DNA from: Pseudomonadota bacterium | GTDB taxonomy: Bacteria > SAR324 > XYD2-FULL-50-16 > JAHJRI01 | Reading direction: 5' to 3' | Assembly: GCA_022360105.1 (NCBI GenBank) | Contig: JAKSDL010000359.1 | Span: 1-18,080, forward strand | Length of the DNA: 18,080 nt | In this document: positions 1 through 7,734 of the stretch, piece after piece | How positions within the stretch are numbered: position 1 is the first letter of the stretch | Layout of the letters: every line of letters starts with the position of its first letter | Position numbers and translations under genes: made by a program | Notes under the pieces: generated by a model | What the model saw: the letters and a program-made list of their open reading frames with translations, nothing else | Database searches by the model: none | What the model was told of the DNA's origin: nothing

Positions 1-1527
1 ACCCCACTTATTAAGCTCGATACCATCGCTATCCTTGAGGAATGAGGCATCCGTTTTCTGGCCAATAGCCGGAATCAGAACATCAGCGTCTACAATAAAC
101 TCACTGCCTTCAACCGGGACAGGTCTTCGACGGCCGCTATCGTCCGGCTCACCCAGTTCCATTTTAATACACTTGATACCCGTCAATTTGCCGTTTTCAG
201 CGACAACTTCTACAGGAGCTCGCAGGAACTGAATATCCACATCTTCTTCAAAGGCATCTTCAATTTCCTCGTCACGAGCCGGCATTTCAGCCTCGGTTCG
301 TCGATAGAGAATGCTTACTTTATTCGCTCCCATTCTCAGGGCTGTTCGGGCAGCATCAATAGCAACATCACCACCGCCAACGATAGCAACATTCCCCTTG
401 ATTTCTTTCATGTCACCCAGGGCAGCATCACGCAGAAACTTAACACCAGGAATCACACCTTCTACATCCTCACCCGGAACACCAAGTTTCATGTCTTTGT
501 GGCAACCGATTCCGAAAAAGATAGATTTGAAACCGTCTTCCGTCAGGCTGTCAACAGTGATATCCTTACCCATTACCGTGTTGTATTTGATTTCAACACC
601 GAGCCTTTGGATCCAGGCGATCTCTTTTTCCAGAATGGAAGGTGGTAAACGATAATCAGGAATACCAACACGCAGCATACCACCACCAACTGGCAGTGCT
701 TCAAAGATTGTTACTTTGAAACCTTCCAGAGCCAGGAAATATGCAGCGGTTAAACCCGCAGGTCCTGCACCGATAATAGCGACTTTTTCGTCCCTTGGTT
801 CAATTTCAGGAACTTCCAGTTCATCGATATCTACCTGATCTGCAGCAAATCGCTTTAAAGTGCAGATTGAAAGGGGTGAATCAACTTCACTTCTGCGGCA
901 GGCATCCTCACAAGGATGAGGACAGATTCTTCCTAAAACACCCGGCATGGGCAGTGTTCGGGTGATAACCTCCATGGCTTCTTTATATTTGCCTTCGCCG
1001 ATCATGGAAACATAACCATGTGCGTTTACGTTACCGGGGCAAGCATTGGTACAAGGAGATTTGTCCTTTTTGCTGATTGAAAACGCCCCGGGGACCGCCT
1101 GAGCGTATGGTCTGTATACGGCAGTTCTGTCGCCAACGCCCTGGTCGAAATCACTGGATAGACTGACTGGGCATACTGCAGAACAATCACCACAACCCGT
1201 ACATTTATCGATGTCGATATAGCGGGCTTTCTGGTTAAGTGTAACAGCGAAGTTTCCTGCTTCTCCTGATATCTCCTTGATATCGGAAAGTGTATGTAAT
1301 TCAATGTTTAAGTGCCGGCCGACCTCGACCAGTTTTGGAGAGATAATTCACATCGCGCAGTCGTTAGTGGGGAATGTCTTATCCAATTGAGACATTGCTC
1401 CCCCGATTGACGGGCTCTTTTCCACCAGATGTACATAATATCCGGAGTCAGCCAGATCAAGCGCCGATTGCATCCCGGCGATACCGCCGCCGACAACCAT
1501 CACTGACCCAATTACATCTTTTGACAT
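1..1527 (-). CDS. hdrA: HdrA-GltD fusion selenoprotein, C-terminus outside window
   Basis: Flavin and iron-sulfur oxidoreductase, 509 residues visible. It starts at the ATG at 1527-1525 ([15 protein letters not shown], like hdrA2). The HdrA FAD motif GGGIAG lies near residues 13-18, followed by FPTNDCAM, then an in-frame TGA at 1350-1348 read as Sec60, then [16 protein letters not shown]. Reading continues without any stop to base 1. One ferredoxin motif has Cys109/112/115/119. From about residue 155 the protein becomes GltD/NfnB-like: Cys159, 163, 202, 206 and 210, a second FAD motif GAGPAG (253-258) and an NADPH-type [10 protein letters not shown] (384-393). GltD-like modules normally pass NADPH electrons through FAD and FeS centres, so I infer an NADPH-linked HdrA. 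It is divergent from rrf2 and has a conserved leader upstream. The frame stays open over both halves, so this is a fusion and not two genes. The extent beyond the window is unknown. Confidence 0.9.
1315..1332 (-). promoter_or_regulatory. Candidate bacterial SECIS hairpin of hdrA1
   Basis: It starts exactly 15 nt after the TGA. CTGGTC pairs with GGCCGG (6 pairs, two of them G-U) around the loop GAGGTC, which carries the AGGTC seen in the E. coli fdhF SECIS loop. The protein sequence KLVEVGRH also constrains these bases, so the structure is suggestive and not proven. Confidence 0.55.
1348..1350 (-). other. Selenocysteine codon (UGA) in hdrA1
   Basis: In-frame TGA at residue 60, within [21 protein letters not shown]. 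The same position is Cys in ordinary HdrA (NDCxxC) and TGA in hdrA2 and hdrA3 of this window. Protein homology continues on both sides in the same frame. Confidence 0.9.
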
Positions 1528-1590
1528 TATTCCATTCTCCCGTTGAAGTTCTTGCTTTGCAAAAAGATAACTGTGGCAATATAAACACAC

Positions 1591-1756
1591 AATTTCTCAT
1601 AAATATATAGACATTAAAGTAACTTTTTCCTTCTCTGTATATGATGTGGAACAATATTGGTTTCTTCAAAGCCCGGCTGTTCTGGCTCTAGGACTGACTT
1701 AAATAAGTCGGAAAATTAATTTTATCCTATTGAATCTCTTGATAAAACGGATTGAA
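1591..1756 (-). promoter_or_regulatory. Conserved leader, copy upstream of hdrA1
   Basis: Read on the minus strand, this stretch aligns to the region upstream of hdrA2 with the same order and almost the same spacing of landmarks. These are TTCAAT.CG.TTTATC, TAAA.TT.AT.TT, CTA.AGCC, GGGCTTT, TTGTTC, then exactly 30 nt to TTTAAT, then TCTAT and ATG.GAAATT. AGAGCC (1689-1684) can pair with GGCTTT (1673-1668). It ends 63 nt before the hdrA1 start. Function is unknown; it could be a shared promoter/operator region or an RNA leader. Confidence 0.6.
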
Positions 1757-2087
1757 ATTCTTCTTAAGTATTATTGAAAGATGGCGATTTGATCTGGTTT
1801 TTCATCCATTAAGGATTGTTTTTTTTAGGCTTTTTATTGATCTAGATAAATTAATTCATAAAGCGTGATTATCAGCACCATTACAAGGTAGACACCCACT
1901 AAACCGCTTGCGTGAACAGCTTACAGGGTAGTCATTCTTTTGAATTGTTTCCCCGGTTTGTCTGAATTTCAATGATTTTAAGGGATCGTCTTAACAACTA
2001 AAGTTGAAATAATAATAAACTTTTCCAATATTTTGGCCTGGCATGAGAAAGTCAAAAAGCAACCAATCAGGTCGTTTTTTTCGAATT

Positions 2088-2255
2088 TTCAGTCACATTT
2101 ACCAGCATTTTCAAGAAAGTATTTAAGTTGACCTTTTTTGTGCAGTATACCATAGCTAACCCCTCACTAGTCGTAGCTTCAGAGATGTTTTACTTGTTCT
2201 ATGTCAATTACTTTTATCAATTTTTATAGTTTACTATCGATGAAGGATAGGAAAT
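2088..2255 (+). promoter_or_regulatory. Conserved leader, copy upstream of rrf2
   Basis: The stretch 2099-2241 aligns without any gap to 3525-3667 upstream of hdrA2. By eye I count 96 of 143 identical bases (about 67%). Best-kept blocks are TTTTCAAG.. GTATT, AAGTTGA.CTTTTTTGT, CTAA..CCTC, TTGTTCTA..TCAATTAC and TATAG/TATTT followed by TA.TATC.AT. It ends 175 nt before the rrf2 start. Orientation matches rrf2 transcription. Confidence 0.6.
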
Positions 2256-2419
2256 GGTAGCTCGAATTTAGAAATCTTCCCGAACAGCTTGTACCTAAAT
2301 TGCAGGCTGATTCATATTATTGAACGAATTAATCAGCAGGAACGAGAAAATTTGTATCTCGGATTATGTTTTTCCATCCGGGATACCAAACAATTTTTCT
2401 TAACAGTTCTCACTTGATA

Positions 2420-2425
2420 TATAAT
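2420..2425 (+). promoter_or_regulatory. Possible -10 box for a leaderless rrf2 transcript
   Basis: A perfect TATAAT ends 5 bases before the rrf2 ATG, and no Shine-Dalgarno sequence is visible there. If used, transcription would begin at or next to the start codon. No good -35 is present at 17 nt (TTCTTA), so this may be chance in AT-rich DNA. Confidence 0.3.
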
Positions 2426-2430
2426 AAGAT

Positions 2431-2877
2431 ATGAAGATTCCAACAAAATGCCGCTATGGGATCAGGGCATTAATAGAGATTGCCAAAAACCATAATGAAT
2501 TCCCCACCAAAAGAAAACAAATTTCAAGTATTCAGGGTATTCCAAACTCCTACCTGGAAAATATCCTGATCGCTCTCAAAAACGGAAACATCATAACCTC
2601 CCATCGAGGAGCAGGTGGTGGTTTTATGCTGAAACGCCCCTCGGACCAGATTACCCTGCTCGACGTTTATGAAGCGCTTCAGGGTAACCTCATGTTGCTT
2701 GATTGTGCTGAATGTCCGACTAGTTGTGATAGAGCTGATGATTGTGTTGTTCGTCCTGTATGGATGGAAATGCAGGAAGCTCAAAGGGATTTACTGGAGA
2801 AAAAGACCATTAAACACCTGCTGGATCTGGAAATGAAATCACAAAATGACTACTTTTCGAGCAATATTAGTTTTTGA
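2431..2877 (+). CDS. Rrf2 family transcriptional regulator
   Basis: A 148-residue DNA-binding regulator, the usual size for Rrf2/IscR/NsrR proteins. The N-terminus MKIPTKCRYGIRAL and the winged-helix segment IPNSYLENILIALKNGNII..RGAGGGFML are characteristic of the family. The sensor segment carries Cys92, Cys95, Cys99 and Cys105 (CAECPTSCDRADDC), compatible with an FeS or redox-sensing site. Family members typically respond to FeS status, NO, redox or cysteine levels. It ends in TGA with no hairpin 15 nt downstream, so here TGA is a true stop. It sits between divergent hdr units and shares a conserved upstream region with hdrA1 and hdrA2. I infer it controls the locus and possibly itself. The signal it senses cannot be read from sequence. 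Confidence 0.9.
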   Translation: MKIPTKCRYGIRALIEIAKNHNEFPTKRKQISSIQGIPNSYLENILIALKNGNIITSHRGAGGGFMLKRPSDQITLLDVYEALQGNLMLLDCAECPTSCDRADDCVVRPVWMEMQEAQRDLLEKKTIKHLLDLEMKSQNDYFSSNISF

Positions 2878-2977
2878 AAAGGAATGTCATAAGGATTTAT
2901 TCCGACCAACAAGAGACTGTATTTAGTGCAAAACTTTAACCTGCCCTTACTCGTGCACTGTCACAGACAGAATGCAG

Positions 2978-3009
2978 GGTGGGTTAAGGAACAGCGCGAC
3001 GAACCCACC
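2978..3009. repeat. REP-like palindrome GGTGGGTT/AACCCACC
   Basis: Perfect 8-bp inverted repeat (2978-2985 and 3002-3009) around a 16-nt loop, downstream of rrf2. It has no T-run, so it is not a typical terminator. It resembles the GGTGGGTT..AACCCACC dispersed palindromes of many bacterial genomes. Confidence 0.6.
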
Positions 3010-3060
3010 ATTACTGAATACGATAATCCACTCTAAACGAATTGAATCGGTTTTATAAAG

Positions 3061-3088
3061 TTGTAGGATGGGCAATTTGTTGCCCATC
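3061..3088. repeat. REP-like palindrome GATGGGCAA/TTGCCCATC, copy 1
   Basis: Perfect 9-bp stem (3067-3075 with 3080-3088) and 4-nt loop, preceded by TTGTAG. A second copy in opposite orientation lies at 17741-17767 with the same TTGTAG flank, showing a dispersed family. Confidence 0.75.
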
Positions 3089-3230
3089 AATCATATCGAC
3101 CGATTACAAAAAGCGGAACCGCTTCTCACTCCGCTCCTTACCCCACCCTACATATCCAGTAGCCCTCCGTACTAATCATCATGCATGTCGAAAATTCAAT
3201 TTCATTTCGTTCAGGGAAACTAATCAAGAT

Positions 3231-3298
3231 GTCATTCTGAACGATAGTGAAGAATCTCTCGGAGGCTCTGACAGGTCCTTCGTTTCGCTCAGGATGAC
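3231..3298. repeat. Dispersed inverted-repeat element GTCATTCTGA..TCAGGATGAC
   Basis: A 68-bp element with 10-bp imperfect terminal inverted repeats (one G-T pair) and an inner GAAGAATCTC..CCTTCG part. This matches a widespread intergenic repeat type I know from Bacteroidota-like and related genomes. The open frame over it is not a credible gene. Confidence 0.7.
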
Positions 3299-3344
3299 AA
3301 GCATTCCCAGTCTTCCATAATGCTATGTACGGCTCACAAAATGT

Positions 3345-3400
3345 CCGATAACCGATAACCGATAACCGATAACCGATAACCGATAACCGATAACCGATAA
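3345..3400. repeat. Tandem heptamer array, 8 x CCGATAA
   Basis: Eight perfect, uninterrupted copies of the 7-mer CCGATAA. Degenerate copies of the same heptamer occur at 14866-14886. No open frame or CRISPR-like spacing is associated with it. Confidence 0.95.
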
Positions 3401-3513
3401 AAATTTAGTCAAGCTAATTTTTGGAATCAAACCAACAATTTTTTGATTTTTCTTTTTTCTTGATTCAGAACAACACGGGTTTTAGCAGTTTTTCAATTCA
3501 ATTTATCGATATT

Positions 3514-3683
3514 TTCAATTCGGTTTATCTGAGTTTTCAAGTTTGTATTAAAGTTGATCTTTTTTGTAAACATTACCCTTTCTAAAGCCTCTTGTGACGG
3601 GGCTTTATGAGATTTTTGATTGTTCTAAATCAATTACAATTATGCTTTTCTGTATTTTAATATCTATTAAAAAATGTGAAATT
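3514..3683 (+). promoter_or_regulatory. Conserved leader, copy upstream of hdrA2
   Basis: Reference copy of the three homologous upstream regions. It contains TAAAGCC (3583-3589) pairing perfectly with GGCTTTA (3601-3607) around an 11-nt loop. TTGTTCTAAATCAATTAC and TTTAATATCTAT follow. The hairpin is kept in the hdrA1 copy with a G-U in place of one A-U pair, but is replaced by a shifted AGCT/AGCT pairing in the rrf2 copy. It ends 119 nt before the hdrA2 start. Confidence 0.6.
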
Positions 3684-3802
3684 TACGACCTATCTTCAAG
3701 AGTTCCATTTCACTTATTCGTTCTTGCACCTTTGTTGAAGATTTCGGTTTAATTCATTGTTTTTATATAAAATTCACCTACAACGCTAGGGAAAGAGGAT
3801 TT

Positions 3803-6800
3803 ATGTCAAAAGATGTTATTGGATCTGTAATGGTAGTCGGGGGAGGAATTGCAGGTATGCAATCCGCGCTTGATCTGGCCAATTCCGGATATTATGTTTA
3901 CCTGGTTGAGGAGACATCGGCGATTGGTGGTGCCATGGCGCAGCTGGACAAGACGTTCCCCACAAATGATTGTTCCATGTGAATCATCGCACCTAAACTG
4001 GTCGAGGTCGGCCGTCACATGAACATTGAGTTGCTCACGTTATCCACTGTCAATTCAATAAAAGGGTCCGAAGGAAACTTCACTGTTTCAATTACCCAAG
4101 CGCCACGCTATGTCGATATGGACAAATGCATCGGTTGTAATATCTGTACCGAAAAATGTCCCTCCAAAGCAGTTGATACCTTTAACGAAGGACTGGTCAA
4201 GCGAAAGGCCATCTACGTTCCCTATGCCCAGGCAGTCCCGTTGAAATGGGCAATTGACGATACCAAATGCCTTAAATTCACCACTAAAAAAGGTAAGTGT
4301 AAGAAAGATAATTGTGAGGCAAACTGTCCTTCAGGTGCCATCAACTTCGAAGACACATCCAAAAACATCTCCTTGAATGTGGGATCGGTGATTGTTACCG
4401 CCGGTTTTGACACATTCAATCCTAAAAACCTGGATAACTACCAACATAAAAATCTACCCAATGTATTGACCAGTATGGAATTTGAGCGGATCTTATCCGC
4501 CAGCGGTCCGACCGGAGGCCACATTACTCGTCCCTCCGATGGGGTAGAGCCTAAAAAGATTGCCTGGCTGCAATGCGTTGGTTCAAGAGATCTCAATAAA
4601 TGTGATAATGAATATTGCTCTTCCGTGTGTTGCATGTATGCCATTAAAGAAGCCGTCATGGCTAAGGAGCATATTGGCAGCGATTACCAGTCATCCATAT
4701 TTTATATGGATATGCGGACTTCCGGAAAAGAGTTTGAGCGATACTACAACCGGGCAAAGGATGACGGTGTACGCTTCATTCGATCCAGGGTTCACACCAT
4801 CACCCAAGTTGACAGCTCAGGTACACTGAACCTGACTTATACAACAGAAAGCGGCAAGAACATCGATGAAGAATTTGATATGGTGGTTCTTTCCGTAGGG
4901 ATGGAAGCTGCCGGATCTGCTACTGATACTGCAAAAAAGCTGGGCATCGAACTCAATGAGTTCAACTTTGCCAAAACTAATTCCCTTTCACCCGTCACTT
5001 CTTCTAAACCTGGAATTTACGTTGCCGGTGTCTTGCAGGGACCAAAGGATATTCCCCAATCCGTTACCGAAGCGAGCGCAGCCGCTTGTTCAGCTGCTCT
5101 TAGCCTAAATGATGCACGCGGAACACTGGTTAAAGAGAGAGTCTTTCCTGAAGAATTGAATATTGATGGACAGGAACCACGCATCGGTGTTTTTGTCTGT
5201 AAATGCGGTGTCAATATTGCCGGATATGCGGATGTTCCAGCTATCAAAGATCATGCTGAAAAATTACCTGGTGTTGTCTACGCCGAGGAATCCTTGTTTG
5301 CCTGCAGCCAGGATTCCCAGGAAAAACTGGTTGAGGTGATCAAGGAACACAAGTTGAACCGCATTGTGGTTGCAGCCTGCACACCAACAACCCACGAGCC
5401 ACTATTCCAGGAAACCATGAGAGATGCCGGCCTGAACCCCTATCTCTTTGACATGGCCAATATCCGCAACCAGTGCACCTGGGTTCACTCCGATGACAAA
5501 ACCATCGCCACAGGCAAGGCGAAAGACCTGGTGAGTATGTCCGTTGCCAGGGCTGCCAGATTGGAACCCTTGAATTATCTGGAAGTTGAGATTGGCAAGC
5601 CAGTCCTGGTCATAGGCGGAGGTGTTGCAGGGTTAACCGCTGCAAACAATCTTGCTGAACAAGGATTCAAAACTACCATTGTTGAAAAATCGGATAGCCT
5701 GGGGGGAACAGCCAGGAAAATCGGAACCACCTGGCAGGGTCAGGATGTCCAGGAGCACCTGACTGGATTAATCGAGAATGTTCAAAACAATGACAGTATT
5801 GACGTTCTCTTGAATTCGGAAGTCTGCGACACCAGCGGATTTGTTGGTAATTTTGAAACTGAAGTTAAATCGGGAGACATCAGCAGGACAATCAACCACG
5901 GAGCGACCATTGTAGCTACCGGGGGGACACCTGCCGGTACGGATGAATATCTTTATGGTAAAAGCGATCGAGTGACTCGATGGCACGATCTGAAAGATGA
6001 TCCTGAAAAATTAAAAAACGCTAACAGCGTTGTATTTATCCAATGTGTGGGTTCCAGGGATGATAATCGACCGTATTGTTCAAAAATCTGCTGCACAGCT
6101 TCCATTTCCCAAGCCATCTCAGTCAAAGATCAAAATCCCGATGCAAATGTGGTTGTATTGTACAGAGATATTCGCACCTATGGAGAAAGGGAAGCGATCT
6201 ATAATGAGGCGAGGAAAAAAGGTATTATCTTTATTCGCTATTCATTGGATAAAAAGCCAGTTGTCGTTGAAAAAGAGCAGGGACTTGAAATAACCGCTTT
6301 TGATCCCATTCTTCAAAAGAATATCATCATTGAAGCAGACCTACTCAATCTGGCTACAGCCATTGAACCTTCCGAAAGTAAAACCGTTTCCAAGGCATTT
6401 AAACTACCGGTCAACGAAGATGGATTCTTCATGGAGGCGCATGCGAAATTACGTCCTGTTGATTGCTCAACTGATGGCGTCTTTTTGTGCGGATTGGCTC
6501 ATTATCCAAAACCAATCGAGGAAACCATCGCACAGGCAAATGCTGCGGTGGCAAGAGCCGTTAATGTGCTTTCCAAGAAGACTTTTGAGGTTGAACCTAT
6601 CGTTTCCGAGATCAACCAGGATGCCTGCATAGGCTGTGGTATCTGTATTGATTCCTGCTCATTCAGCGCTATTGAAGCCAAAGCTGTGGAAGGAAAAGGA
6701 TACAGGGCTCATAACATTTCGGCGCTTTGCAAGGGATGTGGTGTGTGTGCTGCTGCCTGTCCGCAACAAGCTATCACCATGAAACATTTTAACGATGAAC

Positions 6801-6841
6801 AAATTATCGCAGCAATTAAAGCGGGAATATCTGCCGCTTAA
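3803..6841 (+). CDS. hdrA: HdrA-like bifurcating flavoprotein, double-length selenoprotein
   Basis: A 1012-residue HdrA. In Hdr complexes HdrA carries the FAD that splits electron pairs between ferredoxin and the HdrBC branch, in the cytoplasm. It starts at ATG 3803 with GAGG upstream. Order of parts: FAD motif GGGIAG (13-18); FPTNDCSM then TGA read as Sec60; ferredoxin Cys109/112/115/119; an unusual second Cys set 156/166/171/175; a CVGSRD..CSSVCC block; a VGVFVC-type HdrA segment from about 459; a second FAD motif GGGVAG (about 605-610); a second CVGSRD block; and C-terminal ferredoxin Cys942/945/948/952 and 976/979/982/986. Methanogen HdrA is about 650 residues, so this is the long form with two flavin modules. 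The second module lacks the NDCxxU motif. mvhD1 follows after 25 nt, suggesting one operon. Confidence 0.95.
3980..3982 (+). other. Selenocysteine codon (UGA) in hdrA2
   Basis: In-frame TGA at residue 60 in [21 protein letters not shown], aligned with Cys of ordinary HdrA and with the TGA of hdrA1 and hdrA3. The downstream frame is open for 953 codons. Confidence 0.93.
3998..4015 (+). promoter_or_regulatory. Candidate bacterial SECIS hairpin of hdrA2
   Basis: It begins 15 nt after the TGA. TGGTC (3999-4003) pairs with GGCCG (4010-4014), two of the five pairs being G-U, around loop GAGGTC. The geometry is the same as in hdrA1. The stem is weak, so confidence is moderate. Confidence 0.5.
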
Positions 6842-6866
6842 GACAAGAAAACAGGAGGATAAAAAT

Positions 6867-7625
6867 ATGACCAGTTCCAAAGACCCAAAAATCCTTGCTT
6901 TTCTGTGTAACTGGTGTGCATACGCCGGGGCGGATTTGGCAGGTGTTTCTCGACTGCAATATCCCGCCACCATGAGAGTTATCCGCACCATGTGTTCCGG
7001 TCGTGTTGATCCGTTGCACATTGCAGAAGGACTTATCAACGGATATGACGCGGTATTCGTTTCCGGTTGACACCTCGGCGAATGCCATTACCAGGATGGT
7101 AATGTAACTGTTGCAGGTCGAGTTGAAGTTGTCGCCAAACTGCTGGAACTTGCCGGGATTGAACGTGACCGTGTTCAGTTAAGACGAGTCAGCGCTGCGG
7201 AAGGAGCGTTATTCGCCCAATATGTGAAAGAAATCAGTGCGACCGTGGCCGAAATGGATTCGTTTGAAACAGATAAGTTTAGCCTGCAAACGGCAGCCAT
7301 CAAAAGAGCCTTGGGAACAAGGCGGTTGCGGTGGTTAAGCGGGATGGAATATCAGCTTGGTGAACAGGAAAATGTTTACGGAGAGAAAACCGATCCTGAC
7401 TTGATGAATGAGATTATCGAGGAAAGCATCAGGTCTGAATACTACAAGGCGTTAATTCTGGAAATGCTGAAAGAAGGACCGCTTTCCGTTCGAGAAATGG
7501 CTGAGAAATCCGGGTTGAAACCTTACACGATTTCTTTGAGGCTCAATGAATTGGAAAGAGAAGGTCAGGCAGAATTTCACAGTCATGTTGGCTCTACGGC
7601 TAAGTTTGCCAGCCTGGCTGCATAA
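6867..7625 (+). CDS. mvhD: MvhD/FrhD-like FeS electron-transfer selenoprotein with C-terminal winged helix
   Basis: A 252-residue protein starting at ATG 6867 with a strong AGGAGG at 6853-6858. Residues 1 to about 140 are the MvhD domain, which holds a [2Fe-2S] cluster and passes electrons from a hydrogenase or other donor to HdrA. Visible residues are Cys14, Cys17, Cys43, then VSG-U68-HLGEC73HY. U68 is a TGA where homologues have Cys (VSGCHxGxCHY). Ordinary MvhD is about 140 residues. Here about 110 more follow, including a helix-turn-helix-like region near 194-245 (LSVREMAEKSGLKPYTISLRLNELEREG). That could bind a partner or DNA; its function is unknown. It is coupled to hdrA2 (25 nt) and followed by hdrA3 after 109 nt. 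The TGA would otherwise split it into two frames. Confidence 0.92.
7068..7070 (+). other. Selenocysteine codon (UGA) in mvhD1
   Basis: TGA at residue 68 in VFVSG-U-HLGECHY, where the MvhD/FrhD family has Cys (or Sec in known methanococcal VhuD). The same motif is interrupted at the same point in flxD. Confidence 0.93.
7086..7104 (+). promoter_or_regulatory. Bacterial SECIS hairpin of mvhD1
   Basis: 15 nt after the TGA, CATTACC pairs perfectly with GGTAATG (7 bp) around loop AGGAT, with G at the second and third loop positions. This is a textbook bacterial SECIS geometry and is repeated in flxD. Confidence 0.85.
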
Positions 7626-7734
7626 TGAGAAGCAAAACTCGCAGCTTCGAAAGAGCAATAACCCCTAGCCTCACAAAAAAGTTACAATTTAAGAATTAAG
7701 ACACGCAAAAAGATAGATAGCAAAGAGGGAAAGT

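Larger units (their letters stand above)
1528..2430. other. Divergent intergenic region hdrA1/rrf2
   Basis: About 900 AT-rich bases with no convincing gene. It holds one copy of the conserved leader on each strand (1591-1756 minus, 2088-2255 plus) and a TATAAT immediately before rrf2. I see nothing recognisable in 1757-2087 or in 2256-2400. Confidence 0.6.

Noticed and set aside
1528..1590. Upstream ATG at 1590 as the hdrA1 start
   Set aside because: The extra residues resemble no HdrA N-terminus, and the ATG at 1527 gives the same MSKDVIGS start as hdrA2.
3042..3320. Open frame of 92 codons downstream of rrf2
   Set aside because: It runs across two dispersed palindromic repeats, has no ribosome site, and its peptide is the translation of the repeats.
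3345..3400. CRISPR array
   Set aside because: The repeated unit is only 7 nt and has no spacers.
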